From assembly GCF_048060095.1 (NCBI RefSeq), contig NZ_JBLUOA010000007.1, forward strand, positions 49,363-113,362: a DNA stretch of 64,000 nucleotides. Direction: 5' to 3'. This DNA is from JBLUOA01 sp048060095 (lineage in GTDB: Bacteria; Pseudomonadota; Alphaproteobacteria; Rhodobacterales; Rhodobacteraceae). Positions 17,722 to 26,266 of the stretch are shown here, piece after piece. Made by a program: the position numbers and the translations under genes. The first letter of the stretch is position 1, and every line of letters begins with the position of its first letter. Under the pieces are notes generated by a model. The model was not told where the DNA came from. It was given only the letters and a program-made list of their open reading frames with translations, and did not search any database.

Positions 17722-18894
17722 ATGAAAAACGGACGAGATCCGGTGATCGTCGGCATTGCCGACGCGCCATTGAAGGACGGCAAATTCGTCACTAACGCTT
17801 CGGTCCTTGGTCATGCCGCATTGGTGGCAAAAGCCGCCGTCGAAGAAGCCGGACTGAAACTGAGCGATGTCGACGGTCTTTTGACCGCCGGCATGTGGGG
17901 GATACCGGGACCCGGCCAACTGGCCACGGTGACGCTGGGCGAATATCTCAACATCATGCCGACATTCGTCGATGGCACGAATATTGGCGGTTCGGCTTTC
18001 GAGGCCCATGTGGCACACGCCGCCATGGCCCTTCGCGAAGGCTATTGCGAGGTTGCGCTGATCGTCTACAGCTCGGACCAAAAGTCCCTGCGCAGCCGTA
18101 ACCTGGGTGGTCGGCCGTCGGTCCTGTCCATGCAACATGAAACACCCTACGGAATGCCCACGCCTGTGGGCGGCTATGCGATGGCCGCACAGCGTCACAT
18201 GCATGAATACGGCACCACGTCCGAGAACCTGGCCGAAATCGCAGTCGCGACGCGGAAATGGGCACAGTTGAACCCCGAGGCGACGCGGCGCGATCCGCTG
18301 TCCATCGACGACGTGCTGTCCAGCACGATGATCTCAGAGCCGCTGCATCTGCTCGATTGCTGTCTCGTCACCGACGGGGCCGGTGCCATCGTCATTACCA
18401 CCGCCGAACGCGCCAGGGACCTCAAATCCAAACCCGTCGCGGTCAAGGGCTATGGCGAGGCGCATACCCATTGGGCTATCGGCGAAATGCCGGACCTTGC
18501 CCGCCTGCTTCCCGCACAAAAGGCCGGGGAACGCGCGATGAAAATGGCCGGGGTGAGCCATTCGGATATCGACGTGGTCGAGATCTATGACAGCTTTACC
18601 ATCACTGTTCTGCTCTCGCTCGAGGCTCTGGGCTTCTGCAAGATCGGCGAGGGCGGCGATTTCGTGTCGGGCCAGCGCACGGCACCGGGCGGGAGGTTCC
18701 CGATGAACACCAGTGGCGGCGGCCTCTCGGCGCTGCATCCGGGCATGTTCGGTATGTTCCTGCTGATCGAGGCCGTCCGGCAACTTCGCGGCGATTGCGG
18801 CGAGCGCCAGGTCAAGGGCGCCGAGATCGCTTTGGTGCATGGTACCGGGGGCACGCTGTCCTCTGGTGCGACCGTGATTTTGCAGAAGGACTGA
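17722..18894 (+). CDS. Thiolase-fold protein without nucleophilic cysteine (Ltp2/SCP2-like; candidate retro-aldolase)
   Basis: A 390-residue thiolase-superfamily protein related to lipid-transfer/SCP2-type thiolases. The loop that holds the nucleophilic cysteine in thiolases reads TNIGGSAFE (residues 86-94) and has no cysteine; the second cysteine loop is VHGTGGTLSSG. The histidine loop GGGLSALHPG is kept (His339), as is EIYDSF with Tyr289. In Ltp2 of steroid-degrading actinobacteria the same fold, with a DUF35 partner, does retro-aldol cleavage of a beta-hydroxyacyl-CoA. A DUF35 gene follows four bases later. Here HPGMFG has Phe343 where the two paralogues in this window have Tyr. Confidence 0.88.
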   Translation: MKNGRDPVIVGIADAPLKDGKFVTNASVLGHAALVAKAAVEEAGLKLSDVDGLLTAGMWGIPGPGQLATVTLGEYLNIMPTFVDGTNIGGSAFEAHVAHAAMALREGYCEVALIVYSSDQKSLRSRNLGGRPSVLSMQHETPYGMPTPVGGYAMAAQRHMHEYGTTSENLAEIAVATRKWAQLNPEATRRDPLSIDDVLSSTMISEPLHLLDCCLVTDGAGAIVITTAERARDLKSKPVAVKGYGEAHTHWAIGEMPDLARLLPAQKAGERAMKMAGVSHSDIDVVEIYDSFTITVLLSLEALGFCKIGEGGDFVSGQRTAPGGRFPMNTSGGGLSALHPGMFGMFLLIEAVRQLRGDCGERQVKGAEIALVHGTGGTLSSGATVILQKD

Positions 18895-18898
18895 ACCA

Positions 18899-19303
18899 AT
18901 GAGCACTGAAGAACCGCTTCCGGTGATCGACCATGACAGCGCCCCCTATTGGGAGGCCGCGCGCGAGGGCCGTCTCGACATCCCGCTTTGCGGCGATTGC
19001 GGCAAACATCATTTCTATCCCCGCTCTGTCTGCCCGTATTGCCATTCCGACAAGCTCGGCTTCGATACCGTAAGCGGACGTGGCGAGGTGCATACCTTCA
19101 CCATTGCGCGCCGCCCGGCAGGGCCGACTTTCGCGGATGATGTGCCATATGTGGTTGCGTTGATCGAGCTGGAGGAAGGCCCCCGAATGATGAGCCGGAT
19201 CCAGACCGACGATCCCGAAAAGGTTCATATCGGGGCCAAGGTAGAGGTGACCTTCGTCAAGGCAACCGACGAAGTTACCTTTCCCTACTTCAAAATAATC
19301 TGA
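18899..19303 (+). CDS. DUF35 Zn-ribbon/OB-fold protein (partner of thiolase-fold protein)
   Basis: A 134-residue protein with an N-terminal rubredoxin-like zinc ribbon (Cys31, Cys34, Cys45, Cys48 in CGDC and CPYC) and a C-terminal OB-fold. Proteins of this family bind SCP2-type thiolases or Ltp2 aldolases and are needed for their activity and CoA binding. The gene is the last of the operon from 13956 and is followed by a strong terminator. Confidence 0.9.
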   Translation: MSTEEPLPVIDHDSAPYWEAAREGRLDIPLCGDCGKHHFYPRSVCPYCHSDKLGFDTVSGRGEVHTFTIARRPAGPTFADDVPYVVALIELEEGPRMMSRIQTDDPEKVHIGAKVEVTFVKATDEVTFPYFKII

Positions 19304-19337
19304 GGCCGGAGGCATCGCCCCCTCGGGTTCGGATGTC

Positions 19338-19374
19338 GAAGGGCCGTCGCAGAGTTTATCTGCGGCGGCTCTTC
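19338..19374 (+). terminator. Strong hairpin terminator after the 13956-19303 operon
   Basis: A 16-bp stem (GAAGGGCCGTCGCAGA with TCTGCGGCGGCTCTTC, two G-U pairs on the RNA) with a five-base loop is followed by GCTTTT. It ends the plus-strand operon and, read from the other side, may also serve the convergent TRAP gene at 19387. Confidence 0.85.
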
Positions 19375-19386
19375 GCTTTTCGGGGG

Positions 19387-21330
19387 TCACCCGGCGCGGC
19401 CGGGTTGCGGCGCTCCTTGCAGAAACCGCCACGCTAAAAGCCCGGCCAGCGCCAGCCCGCCAAGAATGTCAGCCGTCGGCGCGGCATAAAACAGCAAGGC
19501 CGCCGCCGACAGGAACAGCAACCGGCCGAGGGCCGGCACCTTTCCACGAAACCAGCCGCTCGTGCCAACGCTGACGGCAAAAACCGCCGCGCAGGCCACA
19601 CCCATGTCCAGAAGGATTTGGCCCGCTGTGCCTTGGCCCATGATGCCCGGTCGGAAGACAAAGAGAAATGGCACCACATAGATCGCTCCGGCCAGCATCA
19701 GCGCGCGCCCCGCCACCCGCCAGAAATTGGCCCCCGCCAGGGCGGCGGCCGCATAGACACTGGCGCAGACTGGTGGCGTGATGGCTGACAGGATCGCATA
19801 GTAGAAGACGAAGAGATGAGCGGTCAGTTCGGGCAGGCCAAGCCGTACGAGGCTCGGCGCTGCAATCGCCGCTGCCAGCACGTAGGAGGCAGTCGTCGGA
19901 ACATCCATGCCCAGCAGGATCGCCAGTACAGCCGCCAGCAACAAGGCCACGATCAGCCCCTGACCCGACACGGAAAACAACAGGTTCGAGACCTTGACCC
20001 CGGCACCCGTCGCCGTCAGAACCTTGACGACGATGGCGGCGCAGGCCAGCAGCGCCGCGATCATCACCAACGCCCGCCCTGCTTCGACCATCCCTTCATA
20101 GATGTCGCGCGCCAGCTTGGCCCAGCAGGCCAGCACACCCTGTTCTCTGCCGTCGCGCGAGAATGGTCGCACCACCACGCAGGTCAAAACCAGCATGATG
20201 ATCGCACCTGCACCCGCATAGCTCGGCGTGTAGCCGTTGAACAGGAAATAGACCATCGCCGCGATGGGAAGAAACAGCGGGATCGACTTGTCAAGCGCGA
20301 GGAATTCCGCCCGTTCGGGCATTTCGCTCTTCGGTGTCGGTTGCAGCCCTGTGCGGCGCGCATAGAGATCCACCCCGAGCCATACGGCAAGATAGTATAG
20401 AAATGCCGGACCGATCGCCGCGATGACAATTTCGGTATAGGGGATGTTCAGGAACTCGGCCATGATGAAGGCCGCTGCCCCCATCACCGGCGGCGTTAGC
20501 TGGCCTGCGGACGAGGCAACGGCCTCGACCGCCCCTGCAAAGGCCGGCGGATAGCGCAGCCGCTTCATCGTGGGAATGGTGATCGAGCCGGTCGCCATGA
20601 CATTGGCCACTGCCGAGCCGGTAACCGTCCCGAACATCGCCGAAGACAGGGCGCAGACCTTTGCCGGACCGCCAAAAGAGCGCCCCGCGACCCATGTGGC
20701 CATTTTCATGAAGGCATCCGTCGCCCCGGTTGACAGCAACAGCGCCCCCAGAAGCACATAGATCACGATAACCCGCGCCCCGATATCCGCGAGGTAGCCA
20801 AAGAGTCCGGTGGTCGAACTGTAGAAAGTCTCGACGGCCGTGCGTGCCGACACGCGCGGCGGGCGCCATGCGCCTTCGAGCAGGTCATAACCGAAATAGA
20901 AATAGATCACGGTGCAAAGCGCCAGAAGCGGCAGGAACCAGCCGATCACCCGGCGCGCCGCCTCAAGGGTCAGCAGGACAGCCACCAGACCGGCCGCCTT
21001 GTCGAGCGGCCCATAGCGCACCATGATATCCGAAAAGCGATCCCGGTTCAGGATCACATAGAGGCAAACCGCAAAAGCCAGCAGGCCGAGCGTGATGTCC
21101 ACTGCCCGCTCAAGTCCGCTTCGCGCGCCGGAGCGCGAGGCCCGCGCCGCATAAAGAAAGAACGCGCCGCCGATTCCGAAACCGATAAAAATCGGTCGCT
21201 GAACCAGCGGTTCGAACTGCCCGAACAGGGCATTGTAGAAATGCAGCGCGACGAATGCTGCGAACAATAGGCCAAGCGCCTGCCCTCCGCGCCGTTCCCA
21301 ATAGGGTATTGCGGCCATTGTCTGCGTCAT
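19387..21330 (-). CDS. TRAP transporter fused permease (4TM-12TM, TAXI-associated)
   Basis: A 647-residue membrane protein in which the small DctQ-like and large DctM-like TRAP subunits are joined, the usual form for TAXI systems. The first part (about residues 15-200) has four helices; the large part holds GAVEAVASSAGQLTPPVMGAAAF-type re-entrant signatures and a second copy near DVPTTASYVLAA. TRAP systems use a sodium gradient to import organic acids. The start at 21330 was chosen at MTQTMAAIPYW with AGAG upstream, because the 56 codons before it are arginine-rich and unlike a permease. Its binding protein is encoded just upstream. Confidence 0.92.
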   Translation of the reverse strand: MTQTMAAIPYWERRGGQALGLLFAAFVALHFYNALFGQFEPLVQRPIFIGFGIGGAFFLYAARASRSGARSGLERAVDITLGLLAFAVCLYVILNRDRFSDIMVRYGPLDKAAGLVAVLLTLEAARRVIGWFLPLLALCTVIYFYFGYDLLEGAWRPPRVSARTAVETFYSSTTGLFGYLADIGARVIVIYVLLGALLLSTGATDAFMKMATWVAGRSFGGPAKVCALSSAMFGTVTGSAVANVMATGSITIPTMKRLRYPPAFAGAVEAVASSAGQLTPPVMGAAAFIMAEFLNIPYTEIVIAAIGPAFLYYLAVWLGVDLYARRTGLQPTPKSEMPERAEFLALDKSIPLFLPIAAMVYFLFNGYTPSYAGAGAIIMLVLTCVVVRPFSRDGREQGVLACWAKLARDIYEGMVEAGRALVMIAALLACAAIVVKVLTATGAGVKVSNLLFSVSGQGLIVALLLAAVLAILLGMDVPTTASYVLAAAIAAPSLVRLGLPELTAHLFVFYYAILSAITPPVCASVYAAAALAGANFWRVAGRALMLAGAIYVVPFLFVFRPGIMGQGTAGQILLDMGVACAAVFAVSVGTSGWFRGKVPALGRLLFLSAAALLFYAAPTADILGGLALAGLLAWRFLQGAPQPGRAG

Positions 21331-21418
21331 GTTCTCTCCGATATCGGCAGCGGCGGGGTGCCCGGAGCACCTCCGCCTGGTCAGTTTGCGCGACCGTCGT
21401 GACAGCCTGCGATTCTGG

Positions 21419-22390
21419 TCAGCTGCCGGCGGCCTCTCTCCAGTAACGCTCCGCACCCGGATGATAGGTGACACCCGCCTCCATTGTGGCAACAGCATCG
21501 GCGGCGATGTCGTAGTCGGCCAGTTGCGGCCAGGCTTCGGCCAGCAGGTTCATGTTCTGGTGGATGCTGCGGGCGATGTCATAGGCGTTCTGCTCATCCA
21601 TGACACCGATGCGGGTCAGGAAGAACACGTTGAGCTTCGGAACCCGCATTTCTTCGGAGCCAGGAATAAGCCCTGCGGGAAGAGTCGTGAAACCGACGCC
21701 CTCCATATCCTCTGTCGCCGCTTTCTCCTGCTCTTCGGAGAAGCCGATCAAGCGCATTGCGGTGCTGGTCATCAACTCCTGCAGGGTCGCATCCACAGAG
21801 TCCGCGGCCCCGTATTTGCTGTAACCGACGAGTTGGCGGTTCTTGATACCTTCCACTGCGTCACCGACAGCACCATGCACCAGGTCCGCGTTGATATCGA
21901 ACATCGACAGAACATTGGTCGTCAGCGTCTCGGCGGCCGATCCGCGGATGCCGGGATTGAACTTCCTCCCGTCCAATTCTTCAAGCGTGGTCACACCCGA
22001 TTCTTCGGTGACCGCGATCAGCAGAATCGAGGCGCTGTAGGGGTAAAGCGCAACCGTATCTGGGATGGCGTTCCCTTCGAACTTGCCGGTCCCGTTCCTG
22101 GCGGAAATCAGGATGTCGGTGGTGGCAAGACCAAGGTCGATTTCGTCGCGCGCCAACCGCAGCACATTGTCCACGCTGGCCCCCGTTTCGATCACGCTGA
22201 CGTTGGTGTCTTCCATACCGGTCTCGATCGCCTTGCTCATCGCAACCGAAATGGTGAAATGGCTCGATGTCGGGCTGGTCGTGCCCATCGTGAGATCCTT
22301 GGCGGATGCAGCGCCGCCAAGGGCAATGGCACCCACGGCAACAAGAATACCGAGTGCAGCCCGGTATCCGGTCAATTTGCGTTGGAACAT
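21419..22390 (-). CDS. TAXI family TRAP transporter solute-binding protein
   Basis: A 323-residue periplasmic binding protein with a signal peptide cleaved after ASA at residue 30. The mature part begins LTMGTTSPTSSHFTISVAMSKAIE, typical of the TAXI family rather than DctP. It would deliver the solute to the fused permease encoded 88 bases downstream. The two CoA-transferase subunit genes directly upstream suggest that the imported acid is converted to a CoA ester at once (inference). Confidence 0.9.
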   Translation of the reverse strand: MFQRKLTGYRAALGILVAVGAIALGGAASAKDLTMGTTSPTSSHFTISVAMSKAIETGMEDTNVSVIETGASVDNVLRLARDEIDLGLATTDILISARNGTGKFEGNAIPDTVALYPYSASILLIAVTEESGVTTLEELDGRKFNPGIRGSAAETLTTNVLSMFDINADLVHGAVGDAVEGIKNRQLVGYSKYGAADSVDATLQELMTSTAMRLIGFSEEQEKAATEDMEGVGFTTLPAGLIPGSEEMRVPKLNVFFLTRIGVMDEQNAYDIARSIHQNMNLLAEAWPQLADYDIAADAVATMEAGVTYHPGAERYWREAAGS

Positions 22391-22435
22391 TTTATCCTCC
22401 CGTTTTTGACTTCAAAATAACGTCAGCCCGGCCGC

Positions 22436-23203
22436 CTAAGCACGCAGGGCCCCCGATGTGTCGATCCGCTCTCTCAGAACGCGCAGTTCTTCCTCCGTTG
22501 GTGGCCGCGTCTGAGGCACCTCGCCCCTGATCGCCAGATCGAACCCCGTGTGACGCTGGACCTCTTCGGTCGTATTGCCCGGATGCACCGATTTCAGTCG
22601 CATTCGCAGCGTCGTGTCGTCGAAATCCATAACCGCTCGCGGTGTCACCGCCAGACGCGGTCCTTCATTGACCAGCCCGGCGTCACGTTTCGCGGCAGGC
22701 CCGGACAGATGTCCGGGTATCGTGATGAAATCGACCGTTTCCACAAAGTTTCGCGCGGTATGCACGGTGGGGCAGATGTAGAACCGCGTGGAGGTGTGGC
22801 AGTAGGACAGGTTGGCCGCCCCCGGTCCGCGCATCTTGGGTGCGTGCAGCGTCCCGCCGACGTGGTGCAGGTTGATGTTGCCGTAAGCATCGTGCTGCAA
22901 GCCGCTGTGAAAGAAAAAATCCAACCCGTGATGGCTGTGGCCGAACAACTCGATGAAGGTCTCTGCGGCCTCGCAGCGGCCGAGCGCGCGATCGTCCAGC
23001 ATCGACGGATACAGGCGCCCCGTCTCGGGGTTGAAGAACATCTCGCCGCCGACCGTCAGGTTCGGTGCGTGCAGTTCGCGGGCCAGCGCGATGGCCGCCA
23101 TCGGCACCAACGCGGCAGCACCCGCCGCACCCAGTTCGCCGTCTGCCAAATCGCGGGCCAGTACGACGACCATCTGTTCAAGTGGGGAAACCGCTGCACT
23201 CAT
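22436..23203 (-). CDS. CoA-transferase beta subunit (GctB/IpdB-like)
   Basis: A 255-residue small subunit of a two-subunit family I-type CoA-transferase. It shows GAAALVPMAAIALARELHAPN and SGLQHDAYGNINLHHVGG, which match the GctB/IpdB group. I do not see the SENG motif with the catalytic glutamate of classical 3-oxoacid CoA-transferases. In the IpdAB enzymes of steroid ring degradation this fold hydrolyses a C-C bond instead of transferring CoA, so both activities must be considered. It overlaps the alpha-subunit gene by ATGA. Confidence 0.85.
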   Translation of the reverse strand: MSAAVSPLEQMVVVLARDLADGELGAAGAAALVPMAAIALARELHAPNLTVGGEMFFNPETGRLYPSMLDDRALGRCEAAETFIELFGHSHHGLDFFFHSGLQHDAYGNINLHHVGGTLHAPKMRGPGAANLSYCHTSTRFYICPTVHTARNFVETVDFITIPGHLSGPAAKRDAGLVNEGPRLAVTPRAVMDFDDTTLRMRLKSVHPGNTTEEVQRHTGFDLAIRGEVPQTRPPTEEELRVLRERIDTSGALRA

Positions 23204-24138
23204 CCGTTCCGGGCCTCGGCTTCGAGACGGGCAAAATGCGCGGTTCCCCCCACCGCTTCGATGTAGTCCTCCTGGCTTTTCGGTCCGGTCACATGGCGGG
23301 CCATATAAGCGTCCAGCCCCGTGCCGTCGCCGGTCCGGGCGGCATCGCCCAGATCGGCGTAGGCATCGATATGTTCCTCGTCCATCGCATAGTTGGGAAA
23401 GCTCGCCGTCGGGTGCGCGCCATAGGGTACTTCGACCACGGCATCGACATAATGAGACGGCACGGTGACCCGCGAAGGATCGTCCAGAACGACCTCCTCC
23501 GGGACGATCCTGTCGACGCTGGCAATGATCATGTCAGATGCGCGCGCCATCAGCTGATCGGCGTAGACCATTGTGCTGAGATGGCGAAGGTTCCCCCAAC
23601 GGTCGGCTTCCTGCGCGTGCAGGAACGTCACTCTGGGCCGGATCGGCCCGACGGCGTGAATGCGGCGACCGGAGAATGGGCAGTCAATCTCGCGCAAGAG
23701 CGGGTTGTGTTTCAGAACGTCCGATCCGCGCAGCGCGTCGATTGGCTGGAATGGCACGCCATGTGCCGACGCCATCAGCCCGCCCACCACGGTCAGCGCA
23801 TCCAGCGCATGGGCGGTCACCTGCCCTGCTTCGACCGCGCGCCGGAAATTGGGGCAAAGCCGGTTCTCCAGCGTAACACCGGGAATGAAAACCTGCGCGA
23901 CGGCCCCTGACGCGATCATCAGGTCGATGTCAAACCCCGCGCCCGGCGAGGAATACACATGCAGGCCATCCGCGCCCACGGCCAGCAATGCGCGCACCAG
24001 CGCGATCGGGCGGCTTTGCTTGAACAGACCGCCGAGGCACAACTCGGGACGTTCTTCCAAAGCTCCTCGTGCCAGACGCGCTGCGTCTTGCAGGCTTGTG
24101 ACCTTGCTGCGACGTGTGGGTTTCGCTTGGCCATCCAT
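23200..24138 (-). CDS. CoA-transferase alpha subunit (GctA/IpdA-like)
   Basis: A 312-residue large subunit partnering the protein encoded next. The glycine-rich LCLGGLFKQSRPIALVRALL and the VTFLHAQEADRWGNLRH segment are family hallmarks, and GVTLENRLCPNFRRAVEAG matches the GctA/IpdA core. The ATG at 24138 was preferred to a GTG at 24153, where the TAGGAG box would touch the start codon. First gene of the operon CoA-transferase A-B, TAXI protein, TRAP permease; the CACATATGTG palindrome is about 117 bases upstream. Confidence 0.85.
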   Translation of the reverse strand: MDGQAKPTRRSKVTSLQDAARLARGALEERPELCLGGLFKQSRPIALVRALLAVGADGLHVYSSPGAGFDIDLMIASGAVAQVFIPGVTLENRLCPNFRRAVEAGQVTAHALDALTVVGGLMASAHGVPFQPIDALRGSDVLKHNPLLREIDCPFSGRRIHAVGPIRPRVTFLHAQEADRWGNLRHLSTMVYADQLMARASDMIIASVDRIVPEEVVLDDPSRVTVPSHYVDAVVEVPYGAHPTASFPNYAMDEEHIDAYADLGDAARTGDGTGLDAYMARHVTGPKSQEDYIEAVGGTAHFARLEAEARNG

Positions 24139-24254
24139 CGTTGGGCTTGCCACTCCTATACTGATTTCCGCAGATCACTCAAGATTTGCGCTTGTCCATC
24201 CTAGTCGACGGCACGCGATCCATCACCTTCCGGCTGGCGCAAAGTCTGATCGAA

Positions 24255-24264
24255 CACATATGTG
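24255..24264. promoter_or_regulatory. CACATATGTG palindrome, copy 1
   Basis: A perfect 10-bp palindrome in the 167-base gap upstream of the CoA-transferase/TAXI-TRAP operon. Identical copies lie in front of the operons at 26267 and 31600. It is a candidate operator for one shared regulator. Confidence 0.6.
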
Positions 24265-24305
24265 GGAATGCTTGCGCCCGGATCCTGACAGGGAATTGAG
24301 ACCGG

Positions 24306-25733
24306 TCAGAACCACCCTGCCGCGACACCGCCGCCAACGATGAGCGTGATGAGGAGGATGCTCGCAACACCGAAAATTCCGTTCCACCGCAAACCGATGG
24401 TCAGCGGCCGCTCTCCCACGATGGAAGAGGTATAGACCACGGCCGTGATGGCCGGCCCCATGCAGATGATGCTGCTCCAGCCGCCCGCCAGCGCAAGGCC
24501 CAGAGCAAGCGGCGACAAACCATCCACGCCGACGCGGTTGACCACTTCTGCCAGCAGGACCACCGAGATCATCGGGTGCACGCCCAGAAGCCCCGTCAGG
24601 AACACCGTCATGATCAATAACACAACTGTCGTGACCGGTCGCGCGGCAATCCAGCCGAGATGGTCGGCAACCCATTCAACCGGCGCAACTTCCAGTGCGA
24701 CAAGACCGATGAACCCCGCCGAGGCGATGACGCTCATCTCGGTCGCGAAACCCGGTGCCTGGGCCACGAACCGGCGCGACATACCGGTGAGGTTGCCACT
24801 GCCGCTGCGCAGAACCGACCAGAGCAGCGCATAGATCGGAACGATGGTGATCAGGACGGTCTGGAAACTGTACTGGGTCAACCTGTCCAGCGTCACAACG
24901 GCGGCTCCCAGAAAAAGGACATGTCCGGCCACGATCAGGACTGCCCAGCGGCTCCAGCCAGGCAAGTCACCCGACAGGGCCGGTGCCCGGCCGCGCGCCG
25001 AGGGCGGGCGCCACCATTCCACCGTGTCGAACAGCCATCCCAGAAGAAACAGCACCCCGGCCAGCGCAATCCCGTAGGGGGCCAGGGCCGCCCATTCGAG
25101 CCCCGGAATCGTGAGAATCATCAGATTGAGAGCGATCCCGAACGGCGTCCAGAAAGCGATCGAGGAAAACCCCCGCATACAGGCGCTTACCATCCTGCGC
25201 TTGCGGGCCTGGAACACGAATTCGTCCATCTCATGCCGATGCGCCGCCAGCCCTTTCATGATGATCTCCAGCATCACACCAAGCCCGCCAAGGTTCAGAA
25301 GCACGCCGAACAGATGTCCGCCCGCACCCAGAGAGGCGTAACGGCGGGTCGGCGGCTGCAGCGTCAGGAATTCACCGGCGACCTCGACAATCGGGTCCTG
25401 GGTGGCCGCGATGCGCAGGAATGCGACAGCCGTCAGCAGCGCGGACAGGAACACGACACGCCCCGCCGCCTGAACGAAGATGCCGGTGTCGATGCCATCG
25501 GCCAGCGCCAGAAGGGCAATCGCGAGGGAAAAGAAAAGCAGCACCCATCCGACGCGGGCGATATAGCGGGAGGCAATAACGAGATAGATTCCGAAGAACG
25601 GCACGGCGGCAATGGACGCGACGCTGGAGGAGAAGACACCTTGCACGATGGCAGCGCCGAGACAAGTCAGCAGACAGATGGCGGTAATCCCGTTGCGCTT
25701 GCCGGAACGTTTCAGGGGCTCGACGGGCGGCAT
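24306..25733 (-). CDS. Polytopic membrane protein of unrecognised family (putative transporter)
   Basis: A 475-residue membrane protein with roughly eleven to twelve hydrophobic helices and no signal for a soluble domain. A conserved-looking loop holds QDPIVEVAGEFLTLQPPTRRYA (about residues 111-132) and two glycine/serine-rich helical breaks appear late (GLLGVHPMISVVLL and GWSSIICMGPAITAVV), like the paired discontinuous helices of ion-coupled carboxylate transporters. I cannot name the family. The start is ATG with AAGGGGGGCAG upstream. It is transcribed towards the CoA-transferase operon, but the gap between holds a putative operator, so it may be a separate unit. Confidence 0.7.
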   Translation of the reverse strand: MPPVEPLKRSGKRNGITAICLLTCLGAAIVQGVFSSSVASIAAVPFFGIYLVIASRYIARVGWVLLFFSLAIALLALADGIDTGIFVQAAGRVVFLSALLTAVAFLRIAATQDPIVEVAGEFLTLQPPTRRYASLGAGGHLFGVLLNLGGLGVMLEIIMKGLAAHRHEMDEFVFQARKRRMVSACMRGFSSIAFWTPFGIALNLMILTIPGLEWAALAPYGIALAGVLFLLGWLFDTVEWWRPPSARGRAPALSGDLPGWSRWAVLIVAGHVLFLGAAVVTLDRLTQYSFQTVLITIVPIYALLWSVLRSGSGNLTGMSRRFVAQAPGFATEMSVIASAGFIGLVALEVAPVEWVADHLGWIAARPVTTVVLLIMTVFLTGLLGVHPMISVVLLAEVVNRVGVDGLSPLALGLALAGGWSSIICMGPAITAVVYTSSIVGERPLTIGLRWNGIFGVASILLITLIVGGGVAAGWF

Positions 25734-26266
25734 CTGCCCCCCCTTTCCCGAAGGCGTCCGTTATGTCTGTGACACAACGGCAGATGCGGTCGCTCATGGT
25801 ACGATGGCGGAAATGCGATGCCGACAATTTCCCCTTCACAAGCAGGGACACGCGCAAGGAAACGCGCAAGGACACACAAGGCACTCATCTTATCGGCACA
25901 GGGACGGCGAGCCCGGATTTCCGGCAGAACCGACCCCCGTGTTTCCGGGTCTCCGAGGATACATCGGCAGGCGAACAATAAGACAACGACGCCTCGAAAT
26001 GTCTCTTCGCACTTGCGTGCTTGTCTTCCCGACTTTTCACGCCGATACCCTCAGCCACGTTTGTTCTTCTTTCCGAAGCTTTGTCGGTCACGGCCTACGC
26101 CCGATCCGGCATGGATATGGGGGAAGGATGAACACCCAGAATGCCCAATGGCCGCAAAGATCACAACGCGAGTATCTGCTCCAACACATATGTGCGACAG
26201 AGAGGGGCCGAGAGTTGATATCGTCCTGCTTGATGAGGCAGTGTACAGTGTCAGAGAAGGAAAAGG
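25734..26266. other. 533-base intergenic region between divergent genes
   Basis: The gap separates the membrane-protein gene (minus) from the MmgE/PrpD gene (plus). Several open frames cross it, but they are rich in Arg, Thr and Pro, have no ribosome sites and resemble no protein family I know. The only structure I see is the CACATATGTG palindrome near its right end. It most likely holds two promoters. Confidence 0.6.
26185..26194. promoter_or_regulatory. CACATATGTG palindrome, copy 2
   Basis: Perfect copy of the 10-bp palindrome, in the context CCAACACATATGTGCGA, 73 bases upstream of the MmgE/PrpD start. The AA before the palindrome is shared with copy 1. Confidence 0.6.

Noticed and set aside
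24660..25772. A 370-codon plus-strand frame opposite the membrane protein
   Set aside because: Very rich in Gln, Arg and Asp, as expected for the reverse of a hydrophobic protein; no family resemblance.
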